A DNA stretch of 64,000 nt from Asterella californica (lineage: Eukaryota; Streptophyta; Marchantiopsida; Marchantiales; Aytoniaceae). Below are positions 1 to 10,226 of the stretch, one piece after another (position 1 is the first letter of the stretch; each line of letters opens with the position of its first letter). The position numbers and the translations under genes were made by a program. The DNA lies in assembly GCA_036924285.1 (NCBI GenBank), contig JAYKYS010000004.1:17144001-17208000 (forward strand), written 5' to 3'. The notes below the pieces were generated by a model. It did no database searches, was not told the origin of the DNA, and was given only the letters and a program-made list of their open reading frames with translations.

Positions 1-3000
1 CGAGCTCGAGCTATGTCCTATGAATGTACTAGTGCGGCTGGACCAGAATCTAGGGAAGACTCCCATATAATTTGACGCCAGCGCCAGCTTAGATCCTGCA
101 TCCCGTGTAATGTGCCGAGGAAACTCTTCTAAAAATGCAGGAGAAGTAGAGCATGCTTGGGATAATTTTCTTTCTCAAAGCAACTAAAAAGTGAAAAAAT
201 ATTTCGAAATTTGCTAAAATCTCCCGTGAATTAACACAGGAGTCCGTCAATTTGTCAAAAACCGCTGGCAAATTACAGCTAAGCAGGAAATACTTGGGCT
301 GGGACTGATTCACGCATATTTCTTCACTTCAAATAACAAATAAGGGAAGTATTTAACCGCCGGAATGGAGACCAGTCGTAAAGGACCAAAGCTTGTGTCG
401 CCATGTTTCAACTAAGGATCAACTTTATTTGTTACTCTTTTCTTTACCAAAATTCATTTTCCCAAATTTTTTTTAGAGAAAGACAAAACAAAGAAACGTG
501 ATCCATGGTTGAAATGAAGATTTTGGTGGTGACCGCGAATATCGGCGCAGCTTAAGAATCTTCCAAAAATTCTCTAACTAACTTGGAAACCCCTTAATAC
601 AAAGATGTTCGAAGGGACGTTCGGGTCTGGTCAATCACCTTGATCGGTCACTGCATGGTCTGAAACAGAGAAAGCTCCATATATACTACAGAATTACTGT
701 GGCGTCTCAAACCACTCAATCCGGACGGGATGGAGGTTTATATTCCGTACGCCTCAACTGCAAGTGTCAAGTAGTGTTCACGAACGTCGTATCTAAAACT
801 TCGAAACGGTTGTGGGGAAAGGAGGTCTACGGAATTTCCAATATTTCTTACAGGGCACCTCCGGAAGTGCCACTTTCTGGTTAGTACCATTCAATCCGTG
901 GTTGCAAAGGATTCCTATATCTCTCATAAAAATTTTTGCAGATTTCTATCATAAATTCAACAACTCGAGGTGGTATCTATCTATGCTCTGGTTCATGTGG
1001 ATTGAACGAATTAAACGAACAGATCTTCCAAAGGCAGGAATGTAACTATCCTCACACAGTGACAAAGATGTGGTTCGGAGGGAGGCTACTCAAGCATAAA
1101 AAATCTTTTTTTCCCCTACACACCCCGTTAAGATTCGAAGAGAAAACGATGATCTTCCCATCGTTCGGCTCGTGAGAGCCTCTACTAGAGACTACTGCTC
1201 GTCACAGAAGATAAGACAAACCGCTCTGTCTTGTGTTCTACACTTACTCTGGTTTTCGTTTGAATTGGGGGGGTGGTCAATTTTTTCGTTTCTCACTAAA
1301 CTGATGCCAACTGCTTCTGATCCGAACCTCTCTTTTTCTCTTCACGGGTTATCTAATTGTAAATCGTCGACGCGCGACAAAAGGGTAATCCGCTTTCCTT
1401 TTATGTTGCGCACGTGTTAATAGGTCCAGAAGTTTTCACGGCGTGCCTTTACGATAGCCACTACACCTTTAGAATCCATAATTTTCGCTTGCAAGCATGC
1501 ACGTGATGTAACTCCCTCGTTCTTCCAACCTGCATGGAAGAAATGAAACCCTCTAATGTAATGAGTGAAACACGCCACGCAATGAATAGCTAACGGATGG
1601 AAAGATCTCATCAAGCTTCACAAGGGAAAGAGGGACCGAAAGTGGATAACCGGCATTCTTTGGTTAGAATTATTTTCAATTGGTTAGAATTTCGAAAAAT
1701 CGGGTTGAAATGGGTCCAATCGTAATTTTCGCATGTTAAAGTTTTATAACACGACAAGTTACTTGTTTAAAAAAACCCGAAAAAACTAATAAATGAGTGA
1801 GAAAAACCGTCCCGCATGATAATTTCCGCTTCTCAAAACTTTTTACCCCGAACACTGGGACCCGAAGGGCCGAGTTAGTGAACTTAGTTCTCTTCTGATG
1901 TGGTGTTTACGGCCAGTGCTTTCCGTCTTCCTTGATGTAGGAAATGTTCCTAGTTAAATTTCAGTGTCACTGTACCTTCGTTTCCAGTCTATGATCCTTT
2001 TGGTGAGCCCCTGACAGTTTATGTGTCCCCTTGTTCGCCACTCATAATAATACATGCTAAAAATGAAAATAAACATTTCCAAGCTATGTCCGAACACGTG
2101 ATCCCTTGCACACTATTAAAAGTCACGTGTTCTTACCTTAACGGTGATTCTCTTTACGGGAGAGAGGTTTGAGTGGCCCTCGAAACTGAATGGATCACTA
2201 CTTCGGAAACTTCATAAAATCTTCTTCGGGAAGGACGGCAACGCATTATGGGGTTGAGACTCACTTATAATTAGGGGTATTAAGGGGTGTCAAAGTTAGA
2301 AACCTTTCTTATAGATTTTACACTTGCTGGAAGGATATTTTGACAGATGTTTGGCGTGAGCACCTTCAGAAATATTCGTATGAAAACGTCTCCACGTGTT
2401 TTTTTAACGACGGTTTATTGATTTTATTTGTTTATTTTTATAATAAAATATTTATTATACTAAATAATTATTTTGAAGTCAAAATTAGAAAAAAGTTAAT
2501 CAAAAAAATTATAATACGTAATCACAACCGCGATCTAGACTCAGTCGTGCTTCCATACAAAATTAACTGTTACGATATTACAGTTCTTTTTCTTCTCGCT
2601 GTTGAAAAATATTTATCTCTCCACTCTGACACCCTCTATTATTTTTTTACCACAAGCGGAAATTTTTTCATCACGAGTGATATCCACAGACCGTGTCGGA
2701 AGGCATGTGAAGTCGCGCCGCGGATACTTAAGGATATCATTTTAGAATATTTAATAAAAATGCTATACCCGGAGAGTTAAAGCCCGGGTATAAGTGGAAA
2801 TTAAGGGGTGTCATTTCTTCCCTGATCTCTGTTCAAGCGGGTAGAGGTATAAGGCGGGCATTTCCCATGGGTAAGAAATGTGGGTGAGGTGGTAAGTTCA
2901 ACCCGCAGCTTGTGTCCGTGAGAAATTGACTTTTTCATTTTGAACGAAATCTCGAGTTAAAATGAGTTCGGCTCAATTCACCGAACTCACGTTCCGGATT

Positions 3001-3006
3001 CTCGAA
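1..3006. repeat. Giant inverted repeat, left arm, segment A
   Basis: This segment is the reverse complement, with scattered differences, of 40107-43125. Base 1 pairs with base 43125, so the repeat may continue to the left of the window. The segment is mostly non-coding. Short open frames occur (for example 2340-2780) but resemble nothing I recognise and are not conserved in a coding manner between arms. It contains one MITE-like element (2284-2636). The segment ends at GATTCTCGAA (2997-3006), where later insertions interrupt the arm. Confidence 0.93.
2284..2636. mobile_element. MITE-like element (left-arm copy)
   Basis: A roughly 350-bp AT-rich stretch begins with GGGGTGTCAAAGTT and ends with TGACACCC, which reads as an imperfect terminal inverted repeat. 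It is flanked by TATTAA on the left and TATTAT on the right, a possible target duplication. The right arm carries the same element at 40497-40851 with a clearer right end (AACTTTGACACC). No coding capacity is apparent, so it would be non-autonomous. The superfamily is not assigned. Confidence 0.5.
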
Positions 3007-3078
3007 CGTGAGTATATACGATATATACGAGTATATCGATATATCGATATCGATATCGATCGATACGATTATAAGATA
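3007..3078. repeat. AT-rich insert in the left arm, first part
   Basis: This is a run of TATACGATATA/ATCGAT-type repeats found only in the left arm. It continues as 10207-10226 on the far side of the gypsy element. The combined insert of about 90 bp is bordered by a 10-bp direct repeat GATTCTCGAA (2997-3006 and 10227-10236) that is single in the right arm (near 40107-40116). A duplication of that length suits a small Mutator-like insertion, but microsatellite expansion is not excluded. Confidence 0.55.
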
Positions 3079-4025
3079 TGTAACACCTTTTGCTTTTTCC
3101 CCAAATCAGATGGCATTCGGGCAGTGATTAATCAAAAGTGGCAGCTGCATGGCACAAGGCAGGCTCAAGAGACTAGATAAAAGAGTGTCGTGAACCCTAA
3201 AGGAGGTCATTCTCAGTTTTTCAGTTTTGGAGAGAGCACTCTTGGTAGTGAGGGAGGAGACTGTATTTTTTTCAGTGTAGTGTACATTGCCTTTGAGGTC
3301 AGAAATCAGGAGCTAGAACTGATGCACATCAAGCTCCTTGGAGAGCAGATTTGAAGAGGGACCTTGAGAGCAGACTTGGGGTGTTGATTAGGGCGCTGAC
3401 TTGGGGTCTGATCTGTTGAGCCTCCAGAAATCAGGGCGTTCAGAGTGAAATTAGGTTCTCTGGTGAAGTCTTAGTTCTGGAGTTGCTGAGTAGTGAAGGA
3501 TTGCCGGTCCAAGAGCGCTGCGTGACCTTGTCAGCAAGTAATGCCATGTAATGTATATGAGCCCGTGACTTTCTCCATTCTGATAAGTAGGCTTGAGTTG
3601 TGTGCCAAAACTGAGTTGGGCGCATCTGGTGTCGTGTTGACTTTATTTCGGTGTAATTGCTTTGCCTTCCTACTTCCTAGCATCTACTAGGTCTCCTAGT
3701 CTTGGCGGTTGCTCCTTGTGGGTCTTGGCGTTCCGACTTGATCACCAGTAGCGGAAGCGCTGCCCAAATTTTATGCAACCCAGGTCTAGAATAATTCCAC
3801 CTGTATTTAGTAACCTAAGCTTGACCAGAGACCTACAAAAGACTAGTTGATTATTCGAAATCCGTTCAACAGTTATTAGATCCTCTGTGCTTATTAGCGG
3901 ATAGTTTAATGAACTGGATCTGGAGACACAAATAAAGTATACAGGTCTCCAGGGAGGTTCACGTTCGACAGTTCATTGGTTAGAGATAAAGGAATCTGTT
4001 CCGAGATCTGCGGTCGAACGTAACA
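3079..4025 (+). repeat. gypsy 5' LTR
   Basis: The LTR starts TGTAACACC and ends CGTAACA, and it matches 9260-10206 almost exactly. The differences I see are a T/C near 3109, a G/T near 3945, an A/G near 3969 and an A/T near the end. An AATAAA at about 3930 could serve polyadenylation. Confidence 0.95.
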
Positions 4026-4027
4026 GT

Positions 4028-4039
4028 TGGTATCAGAGC
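4028..4039 (+). other. Primer-binding site (initiator tRNA-Met)
   Basis: TGGTATCAGAGC lies two bases after the 5' LTR. It is the classic plant retroelement primer-binding site complementary to the 3' end of initiator tRNA-Met. Confidence 0.93.
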
Positions 4040-4075
4040 ATGTTCAAGTTGAATCTTTGCTGAACACCATCGACA

Positions 4076-4714
4076 ATGGAAGCCGTGCCGATTGGGATGG
4101 ACGAGATGCAGGCGTTTCTGAAGAAGTTGGAAGGCCGACTTGAGCAAGTGGAAGCTGAGAACAAGGTGCTTAAGGCGGATTTAGCTCAAGCAAAAGCGAC
4201 ACAGGAGAAAGAAGCAGAGGTCCCTGTACTACAAACTGAGCAAGTCAAGGATTTAGCACTGCTGGGTGAAGGAGCAGTTGATGCTACTCAAGCAGATAAG
4301 AATGAAGATGGGTCACAGAAGGCGCAAGAGAATGTTGCGGAAGGCAGCTCAGCCAAAGAAGGGCACAAGCGGAAAGTGAAGTGGGCTGAACCAGCGACAC
4401 CATCAGCCTTCAACGGTGAGAAAAGCTTTTCCAAGTTTGAGTTATGGGTTACTGAGATGGAGAATTACTTGGAGAACTTCGATGAGCGCAGTTGGTTCAC
4501 CTATGCTGTTAGTAGACTGGAAGGAGAGGCTAAGGAATGGTATGGAGGTCAACAGCGGATGAGGAGTTTGAACGGTACAACTCCTATGTCCACTTGGCCG
4601 GAGCTGAAGGATGAACTCAGAAGACATCTGGTACCGGTGGATGAAGCTACACAGTTTCGGCTGGAGCTCATTCATCTGAGACAGACAGGGAGTATCAGAC
4701 AATACCTCCAGTGA
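4076..4714 (+). CDS. gypsy gag, N-terminal part (ends at in-frame TGA)
   Basis: ATG at 4076 opens a 212-residue frame that begins the gag-pol polyprotein. Residues about 10-60 form a charged, probably coiled-coil stretch. A basic patch (KRKVKWAEPATPSAFNG) leads into a retrotransposon gag domain ending in the typical FRLELIHLRQTGSIRQYLQ. Gag forms the cytoplasmic virus-like particle. The frame stops at TGA 4712-4714 and the gag domain continues directly in the same frame after it. The stop is therefore a point mutation (a CGA-to-TGA change fits the context) or a read-through stop, not a natural end. I favour mutation, because nothing nearby suggests a read-through signal. Confidence 0.85.
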   Translation: MEAVPIGMDEMQAFLKKLEGRLEQVEAENKVLKADLAQAKATQEKEAEVPVLQTEQVKDLALLGEGAVDATQADKNEDGSQKAQENVAEGSSAKEGHKRKVKWAEPATPSAFNGEKSFSKFELWVTEMENYLENFDERSWFTYAVSRLEGEAKEWYGGQQRMRSLNGTTPMSTWPELKDELRRHLVPVDEATQFRLELIHLRQTGSIRQYLQ

Positions 4715-7700
4715 TTTTCTGAGTTGGTTACTCGTTTGCACATGGTAGATCGCACCGACTTGTTGTTTCACTTGAAAAAAGGTCTGCAGGGTTTCTATGC
4801 TAGTGTGTTTGATAGCTGGGTTATGTTTCACAAGTCTGAGGACATGCAAGACTTGTTTGCATTTCTGGAAGCAGCAGAGAACACTAGGGAACGTAATTAC
4901 ACCGTGCAGCCTTCTAAGTTTCAGCGTGGAACAAGTGGTGGCGAGCCTAGTAGAGGATTTTGGCGCAATCCTCAAGGACAGATAGCGTCCTCTCAGAGTA
5001 GAGGTGGTAGAGGACGTGGTGGTGGAAGATTTGGTGCAGCGGGAAGGAGGTTTCCTCGTGGATCTCAACAGCAAGGAGTTTCTCGTGGTCTTACTCAGAC
5101 ACGACCTACGGGATCCTATGCATCCAATGCAGGATCCAACCAAGCTTCGACTTCAGGTGCTAGGAGCAGTGGAGCTAGCAGTGCTACACCTTCAAGGACG
5201 ATCATCTGCTTTCGATGCGGACGGGACGGTCATATCGCTCGTGATTGTCCTCAACGTTCAACAACGAGCAACGTGCGTGGGTTGACAGCTGAAGAGACAA
5301 CCAGTATTGAAGAACCAGTTGAGGCGACTACTGAAGCAGAGGTATGTGCTGGTGAGCATTTGATAGAGCATGGGGATTTTCTGCCGTGGATTGAAGTGAA
5401 AATAGGAAACCACCGGTGTTGTTTGCTTATTGATACTGGAGCAGATGTGAATGTCTTGGATGAAAAACTAGTCAGGACCTTAGGGGTGACTAGAACCAAG
5501 ATCATGAGCCCGTTGTTGGTAAGGTTTGTGCAAGGTAGCACAACCGTTACAGAAAAGCTCATGAGTGTTCCTGTTACTGTTGGAGGGGTAACTAGGAAGC
5601 ACGAGTTTTTAGTTATGAGCTTAGGCGACACGATGAAAGGTATCTTGTCCTGGTCTTGGTTACAAGAGACCAAAGCCAAGCTAGATGTTCAAGAAGGGAA
5701 CGTCATAGTCATGGATCGATGGGGCTTGGGTCAACCACATCCTTTGATCATCAAAGAGAGACCCAAGGAGCCAAACCATGCTGCTCGTAGGTTCCAACGA
5801 GCCAAGGTGGCATTTCAGATCTGCACAGCTAGACAGTTTGGAAAGCAGATCAAGTTGGTAGACGAAGCTTGGGTTGCAGTGATGTCTAAACCCAAGGTGG
5901 AGACGGATGAGGAAGAACGTGTTGCTGCTCTTCCCATACATCCTGATATGCAGACATTGATTGAGAGGTATTCTCACCTAATGCCGGACCAGTTACCAAC
6001 AGGACTTCTGCCGAGGAGAGCCTTGGATCATGCTATTGATCTGGTTCCTGGGGCTACCCCTACTGTAGTGCCATCAAGACGGATGTCGTTTGATGAGTTG
6101 ACAGAGCTGAAGACTCAGTTGAAAGAGTTGGTAGCTCAAGGTATCTTGCGACCTAGTATATCACCTTATGCTGCCCCGGTGTTGTTCGTGGCCAAGAAGG
6201 ATGGTGGTATTCGCATGTGTGCGGACTATCGTGCACTCAATAAGGTTACTGTCAAGAACAAGTACCCTCTTCCTCTCATGGATGAAACCACCGATCGGTT
6301 GACCACAGGAAGGTATTTCACCAAACTAGATCTGCGTTCTGGATATCATCAAATCCGGATCAAAGAAGGTGATGAAGAAAAGACAGCTGTAAGGACGAGG
6401 TATGGCTTGTTTGAGTATACAGTGTTGCCGTTTGGATTGTCCAATGCACCTGGTACTTTCTGCAGGCTAATGAACGAGATCTTCAGAGATCTCTTGGATG
6501 AGAGTGTTATCGTGTACCTAGACGATATCATCATCTTCTCATCCACTTGGGATAAGCATCTAGTAGATGTTGAAATGGTGTTTAAGCGCCTAGAAGAACA
6601 TCAACTCTATCTCAAGAAGAGCAAGTGCTCTTTTGGACAAGAGAGTGTAGTGTTTCTAGGATGTTTGATCGATGCGCAGGGCATTCATCCTAACAGGGCT
6701 AAGATTCGAGCCATTGTTGAATGGAAGAGACTTGAGAGTGTTCATGAGCTCAGATCTTTTCTTGGATTAGCCACATATTTTCGGCGCTTTGTTTATCAGT
6801 ATGCGCATAAAGCCGCACCTTTGTTTGGCTTATTGCGCAAGGCTTCCAAAGTTGTTTGGAATCCAGCAGCTGAACGAGCGTTTCAAGGATTGAAACAAGC
6901 ACTGACAGAGATGCCCGTGCTAGCTCTTCCAAAGATGGGAGAACCTTTCGAGGTTCACACGGATGCTTCTCAATGGGCCATTGGAGGAGTGTTGATGCAA
7001 GGAAAGCATCCGGTGGCTTACGAAAGTCACAAGTTCTCAGAGACTGAGGCAAAATGGCCTGCTCATGAACAGGAGATGTTCGCAGTTATCCATTGTTTGA
7101 AGCGTTGGGAGCATTATTTGTTACCAAGCAAAGTTACTGTTGTAACGGACTGTGAGGGTAATACATACTTTCAGAGTAAACCTCGTTTGTCACGTAAACA
7201 ACAGAGGTGGCAAGTGGAGATTGCACGTTTTGATATCGAATGGCGGTATCAAAAGGGGAAGGAAAATATTCCAGCGGATGTGTTAAGCAGACGTGTCCAG
7301 GCGTTAACAACCCAAGACACAAGTGAAGAGCTTTTGGATCGAATCAGACAAGCATTGCCAGATGATCCTCAGGCTCAACGTTGGACCAGCCAACAAGGGA
7401 GAGATCCATTGGTACGTCATCTCTCATTTCGCAATGGCCTTTGGTTTTACAAGCAAACCAAGGTCTATGTTCCAGCTGGATCTCTAAGGACACTCGTCAT
7501 GCAAGAATGTCATGATTGTGAACTGGCTGGACATGGAGGACAAAATAGAACGTTGCAACGAGTTAAAGAGCAGTTCTATTGGCCATCCATGTTGGAGGAT
7601 GTAATCAAGTACGTGCAGACTTGCTTAACATGTCAACAACAACGAACTGAGCGGAGGAGACCTGCAGGATTGCTGAGACCTTTGCCAATACCTGATGGGC

Positions 7701-8857
7701 CTTGGGAGAGCATAAGTATGGACTTATGCACCGGTTTACCTGAGTCAGGAGGTTTTGACACTTTGCTAGTTGTCATCGATCGTTTCAGCAAGCAAGCTCA
7801 CCTCATCCCTTGTAGGGAAGCAGTGACGTCAAAAGGTGCCGCTGAACTATTCATTCGATATGTTTTTAAGTATCACGAGATGCCTAAAGATATTGTTTCA
7901 GACTTGGATAGGAGGTTTGTTGCTGAGTTTTGGAAGGGTTTGTTTCGAAGACTCGGAACTACCCTCAAGTTCAGTTCCTCCTATCATCCTGAAACTGATG
8001 GTCAGACGGAAAGGACGATACAGATAGTAGAGCAAGGGTTGAGAAACTATATCATGCGAGATCAGCGTGATTGGAGCGAGCACTTGGACTTGGTGGAGTT
8101 TACATATAACAACACTAAGCATTCAAGTACAGGATTTAAACCATTTGAAGTGGTTTATCGAGGCTCTCATGCACCTTGGACTCCTATAGCTCTGGCTACC
8201 AAGGGGCATGAAAATGCAAGAAGGTCAAATCAAGATCCTCCAGATCTCGAGACTTTCATACGTGTTCAGGGTACTGTGTTTCAAGAGGCAAAGAAACACA
8301 TGGAGAAGGCACAACAACGGTATGCCAAGTATGCAAACCGTGGTAGACAAGACGTACAGTTCGAAGAAGGACAGAGAGTCTGGTTGAGAACCAAGAACTT
8401 CAGAATCCCAGCAGGGGTGGATTTAGCCAAGAAGCTTCTTCCAAAGTGGGCAGGACCGTTCTTGATCGAGAAGAAGTTAGGTCCTGTGACCTATAAGTTA
8501 CGTTTTCCAGCTAGTATGAAGCATTATCACCCTATTATTCATGTTTCTAACTTAAAGATGTTTCGTGAGGAACTAGAGTCGTTGCCAGGAAGATATCAGA
8601 AATGGCATCCAGTGTTAGAAGCATTACCAAGAGCTGATGATCTTGAGTTGATTGAGATAGTAGATCATCGAGCATCACCGAATCCAGATGGAGCTGGAGA
8701 ACCCGTTACTCAATACCTATGTCGTTGGACAAGTAGAGTTCCGGGATTGGTAAGTGAAGCTTGGGAGTATCTAGATGATCTAGCATTGTACAAGTTCCAA
8801 GAACCACTGCGAAGATACTTTGTGAGACGACAGTCCGCAGTGGTCTCTACCAGCTAA
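4715..8857 (+). CDS. gypsy gag (C-terminal)-pol polyprotein
   Basis: This is the same frame as the upstream gag. In order it shows: the rest of gag; an RG/SG-rich linker; a CCHC zinc knuckle CFRCGRDGHIARDC (about 5208-5249); aspartic protease LLIDTGADVNVLD (about 5425); reverse transcriptase with YLDDIIIFS (about 6514); and RNase H FEVHTDASQWAIGG (about 6950). The integrase follows, with an HHCC zinc region (about 7510-7650) and a DDE core (SMDLCTG, IVSDLD, SYHPETDGQTER). The C-terminus (IVDHRASP...YLCRW...SEAWEYLDDL) looks like a chromodomain, which in chromoviruses guides integration to chromatin marks. No further stops occur. Length and order fit an intact Ty3/gypsy pol; only the upstream TGA breaks the polyprotein. 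Confidence 0.94.
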   Translation, partial: FSELVTRLHMVDRTDLLFHLKKGLQGFYASVFDSWVMFHKSEDMQDLFAFLEAAENTRERNYTVQPSKFQRGTSGGEPSRGFWRNPQGQIASSQSRGGRGRGGGRFGAAGRRFPRGSQQQGVSRGLTQTRPTGSYASNAGSNQASTSGARSSGASSATPSRTIICFRCGRDGHIARDCPQRSTTSNVRGLTAEETTSIEEPVEATTEAEVCAGEHLIEHGDFLPWIEVKIGNHRCCLLIDTGADVNVLDEKLVRTLGVTRTKIMSPLLVRFVQGSTTVTEKLMSVPVTVGGVTRKHEFLVMSLGDTMKGILSWSWLQETKAKLDVQEGNVIVMDRWGLGQPHPLIIKERPKEPNHAARRFQRAKVAFQICTARQFGKQIKLVDEAWVAVMSKPKVETDEEERVAALPIHPDMQTLIERYSHLMPDQLPTGLLPRRALDHAIDLVPGATPTVVPSRRMSFDELTELKTQLKELVAQGILRPSISPYAAPVLFVAKKDGGIRMCADYRALNKVTVKNKYPLPLMDETTDRLTTGRYFTKLDLRSGYHQIRIKEGDEEKTAVRTRYGLFEYTVLPFGLSNAPGTFCRLMNEIFRDLLDESVIVYLDDIIIFSSTWDKHLVDVEMVFKRLEEHQLYLKKSKCSFGQESVVFLGCLIDAQGIHPNRAKIRAIVEWKRLESVHELRSFLGLATYFRRFVYQYAHKAAPLFGLLRKASKVVWNPAAERAFQGLKQALTEMPVLALPKMGEPFEVHTDASQWAIGGVLMQGKHPVAYESHKFSETEAKWPAHEQEMFAVIHCLKRWEHYLLPSKVTVVTDCEGNTYFQSKPRLSRKQQRWQVEIARFDIEWRYQKGKENIPADVLSRRVQALTTQDTSEELLDRIRQALPDDPQAQRWTSQQGRDPLVRHLSFRNGLWFYKQTKVYVPAGSLRTLVMQECHDCELAGHGGQNRTLQRVKEQFYWPSMLEDVIKYVQTCLTCQQQRTERRRPAGLLRPLPIPDGPWESISMDLCTGLPESGGFDTLLVVIDRFSKQAHLIPCREAVTSKGAAELFIRYVFKYHEMPKDIVSDLDRRFVAEFWKGLFRRLGTTLKFSSSYHPETDGQTERTIQIVEQGLRNYIMRDQRDWSEHLDLVEFTYNNTKHSSTGFKPFEVVYRGSHAPWTPIALATKGHENARRSNQDPPDLETFIRVQGTVFQEAKKHMEKAQQRYAKYANRGRQDVQFEEGQRVWLRTKNFRIPAGVDLAKKLLPKWAGPFLIEKKLGPVTYKLRFPASMKHYHPIIHVSNLKMFREELESLPGRYQKWHPVLEALPRADDLELIEIVDHRASPNPDGAGEPVTQYLCRWTSRVPGLVSEAWEYLDDLALYKFQEPLRRYFVRRQSAVVSTS

Positions 8858-9259
8858 GCGGTGGATTGAATCGAGTCAGAAGAGTCATGCCAAAGGGCCC
8901 TTCAAGGACACTGGAACCGAGTGGATCTGGCCAATCTGCTCGTCTAAAGGTGGAGTTGTGGTCTGCTGACTGCTTATGACTGTCGGATGTCAATCAGGTT
9001 TAGGCTGACGCTACTATGGTGTATCATAGTAAGGAGGTGGATAAAAAGAAACTGACGAGTTCACCACCTGGAAGCTAGGGTTCTGTCTCACCCGAAAGCT
9101 TCAACGGATGCTCGGTAATAGAGCATAGCCTTGAGAAAGGGCTTAATCTTACCCTGGATGGGGTACTGTTCCTCTGGATTTGAGGAAGTGTTGTTTCTAA
9201 TGTGGTATTGTAGATACCGCAGTTCAGTGGAAGAACTGCGTTTTGCTGGTTGGGGCGAT
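8858..9259 (+). other. gypsy 3' untranslated region
   Basis: About 400 bp lie between the pol stop and the 3' LTR without coding signals. A purine-rich stretch (AAGGAGGTGGATAAAAAG, about 9030) lies well upstream. Just before the LTR only a short GGGGCGA is seen, so the polypurine tract is weak or atypical. Confidence 0.6.
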
Positions 9260-10206
9260 TGTAACACCTTTTGCTTTTTCCCCAAACCAGATGGCATTCG
9301 GGCAGTGATTAATCAAAAGTGGCAGCTGCATGGCACAAGGCAGGCTCAAGAGACTAGATAAAAGAGTGTCGTGAACCCTAAAGGAGGTCATTCTCAGTTT
9401 TTCAGTTTTGGAGAGAGCACTCTTGGTAGTGAGGGAGGAGACTGTATTTTTTTCAGTGTAGTGTACATTGCCTTTGAGGTCAGAAATCAGGAGCTAGAAC
9501 TGATGCACATCAAGCTCCTTGGAGAGCAGATTTGAAGAGGGACCTTGAGAGCAGACTTGGGGTGTTGATTAGGGCGCTGACTTGGGGTCTGATCTGTTGA
9601 GCCTCCAGAAATCAGGGCGTTCAGAGTGAAATTAGGTTCTCTGGTGAAGTCTTAGTTCTGGAGTTGCTGAGTAGTGAAGGATTGCCGGTCCAAGAGCGCT
9701 GCGTGACCTTGTCAGCAAGTAATGCCATGTAATGTATATGAGCCCGTGACTTTCTCCATTCTGATAAGTAGGCTTGAGTTGTGTGCCAAAACTGAGTTGG
9801 GCGCATCTGGTGTCGTGTTGACTTTATTTCGGTGTAATTGCTTTGCCTTCCTACTTCCTAGCATCTACTAGGTCTCCTAGTCTTGGCGGTTGCTCCTTGT
9901 GGGTCTTGGCGTTCCGACTTGATCACCAGTAGCGGAAGCGCTGCCCAAATTTTATGCAACCCAGGTCTAGAATAATTCCACCTGTATTTAGTAACCTAAG
10001 CTTGACCAGAGACCTACAAAAGACTAGTTGATTATTCGAAATCCGTTCAACAGTTATTAGATCCTCTGTGCTTATTAGCGGATAGTTTAATGAACTGGAT
10101 CTGGAGACACAAATAAAGTATACATGTCTCCAGGGAGGTTCACGTTCGGCAGTTCATTGGTTAGAGATAAAGGAATCTGTTCCGAGATCTGCGGTCGAAC
10201 GTTACA
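9260..10206 (+). repeat. gypsy 3' LTR
   Basis: A 947-bp copy of the 5' LTR starting TGTAACACC and ending CGTTACA. It is followed by the remainder of the AT-rich insert (GATATATACG). Confidence 0.95.
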
Positions 10207-10226
10207 GATATATACGATATATATAC
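10207..10226. repeat. AT-rich insert in the left arm, second part
   Basis: This is the continuation of the ATATACGATATA-type insert cut in two by the gypsy element. It ends at the second copy of the 10-bp repeat GATTCTCGAA. Confidence 0.5.

Larger units (their letters stand above)
3079..10206 (+). mobile_element. Ty3/gypsy LTR retrotransposon, chromovirus-like
   Basis: This is a complete LTR element with two 947-bp LTRs, a tRNA-iMet primer-binding site, and gag-protease-RT-RNase H-integrase in gypsy order, ending in a chromodomain-like region. The flanks share AGATA (3074-3078 and 10206-10210). Because the last A may belong to the LTR, the duplication is 4 or 5 bp. The LTRs differ at only about four positions, so the insertion is recent. 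It lies inside the AT-rich insert of the left arm and is absent from the right arm. One in-frame stop in gag makes this copy at least partly defective. Confidence 0.95.

Noticed and set aside
2340..2780. 146-codon open frame in the left arm
   Set aside because: The TTG start, AT-rich low-complexity translation and its position over a MITE-like element argue against a gene; the mirror copy in the right arm does not keep the frame.
4442..5143. Long minus-strand open frame opposite gypsy gag
   Set aside because: It is a shadow of the gag-pol frame; its composition follows the codons of the opposite strand.
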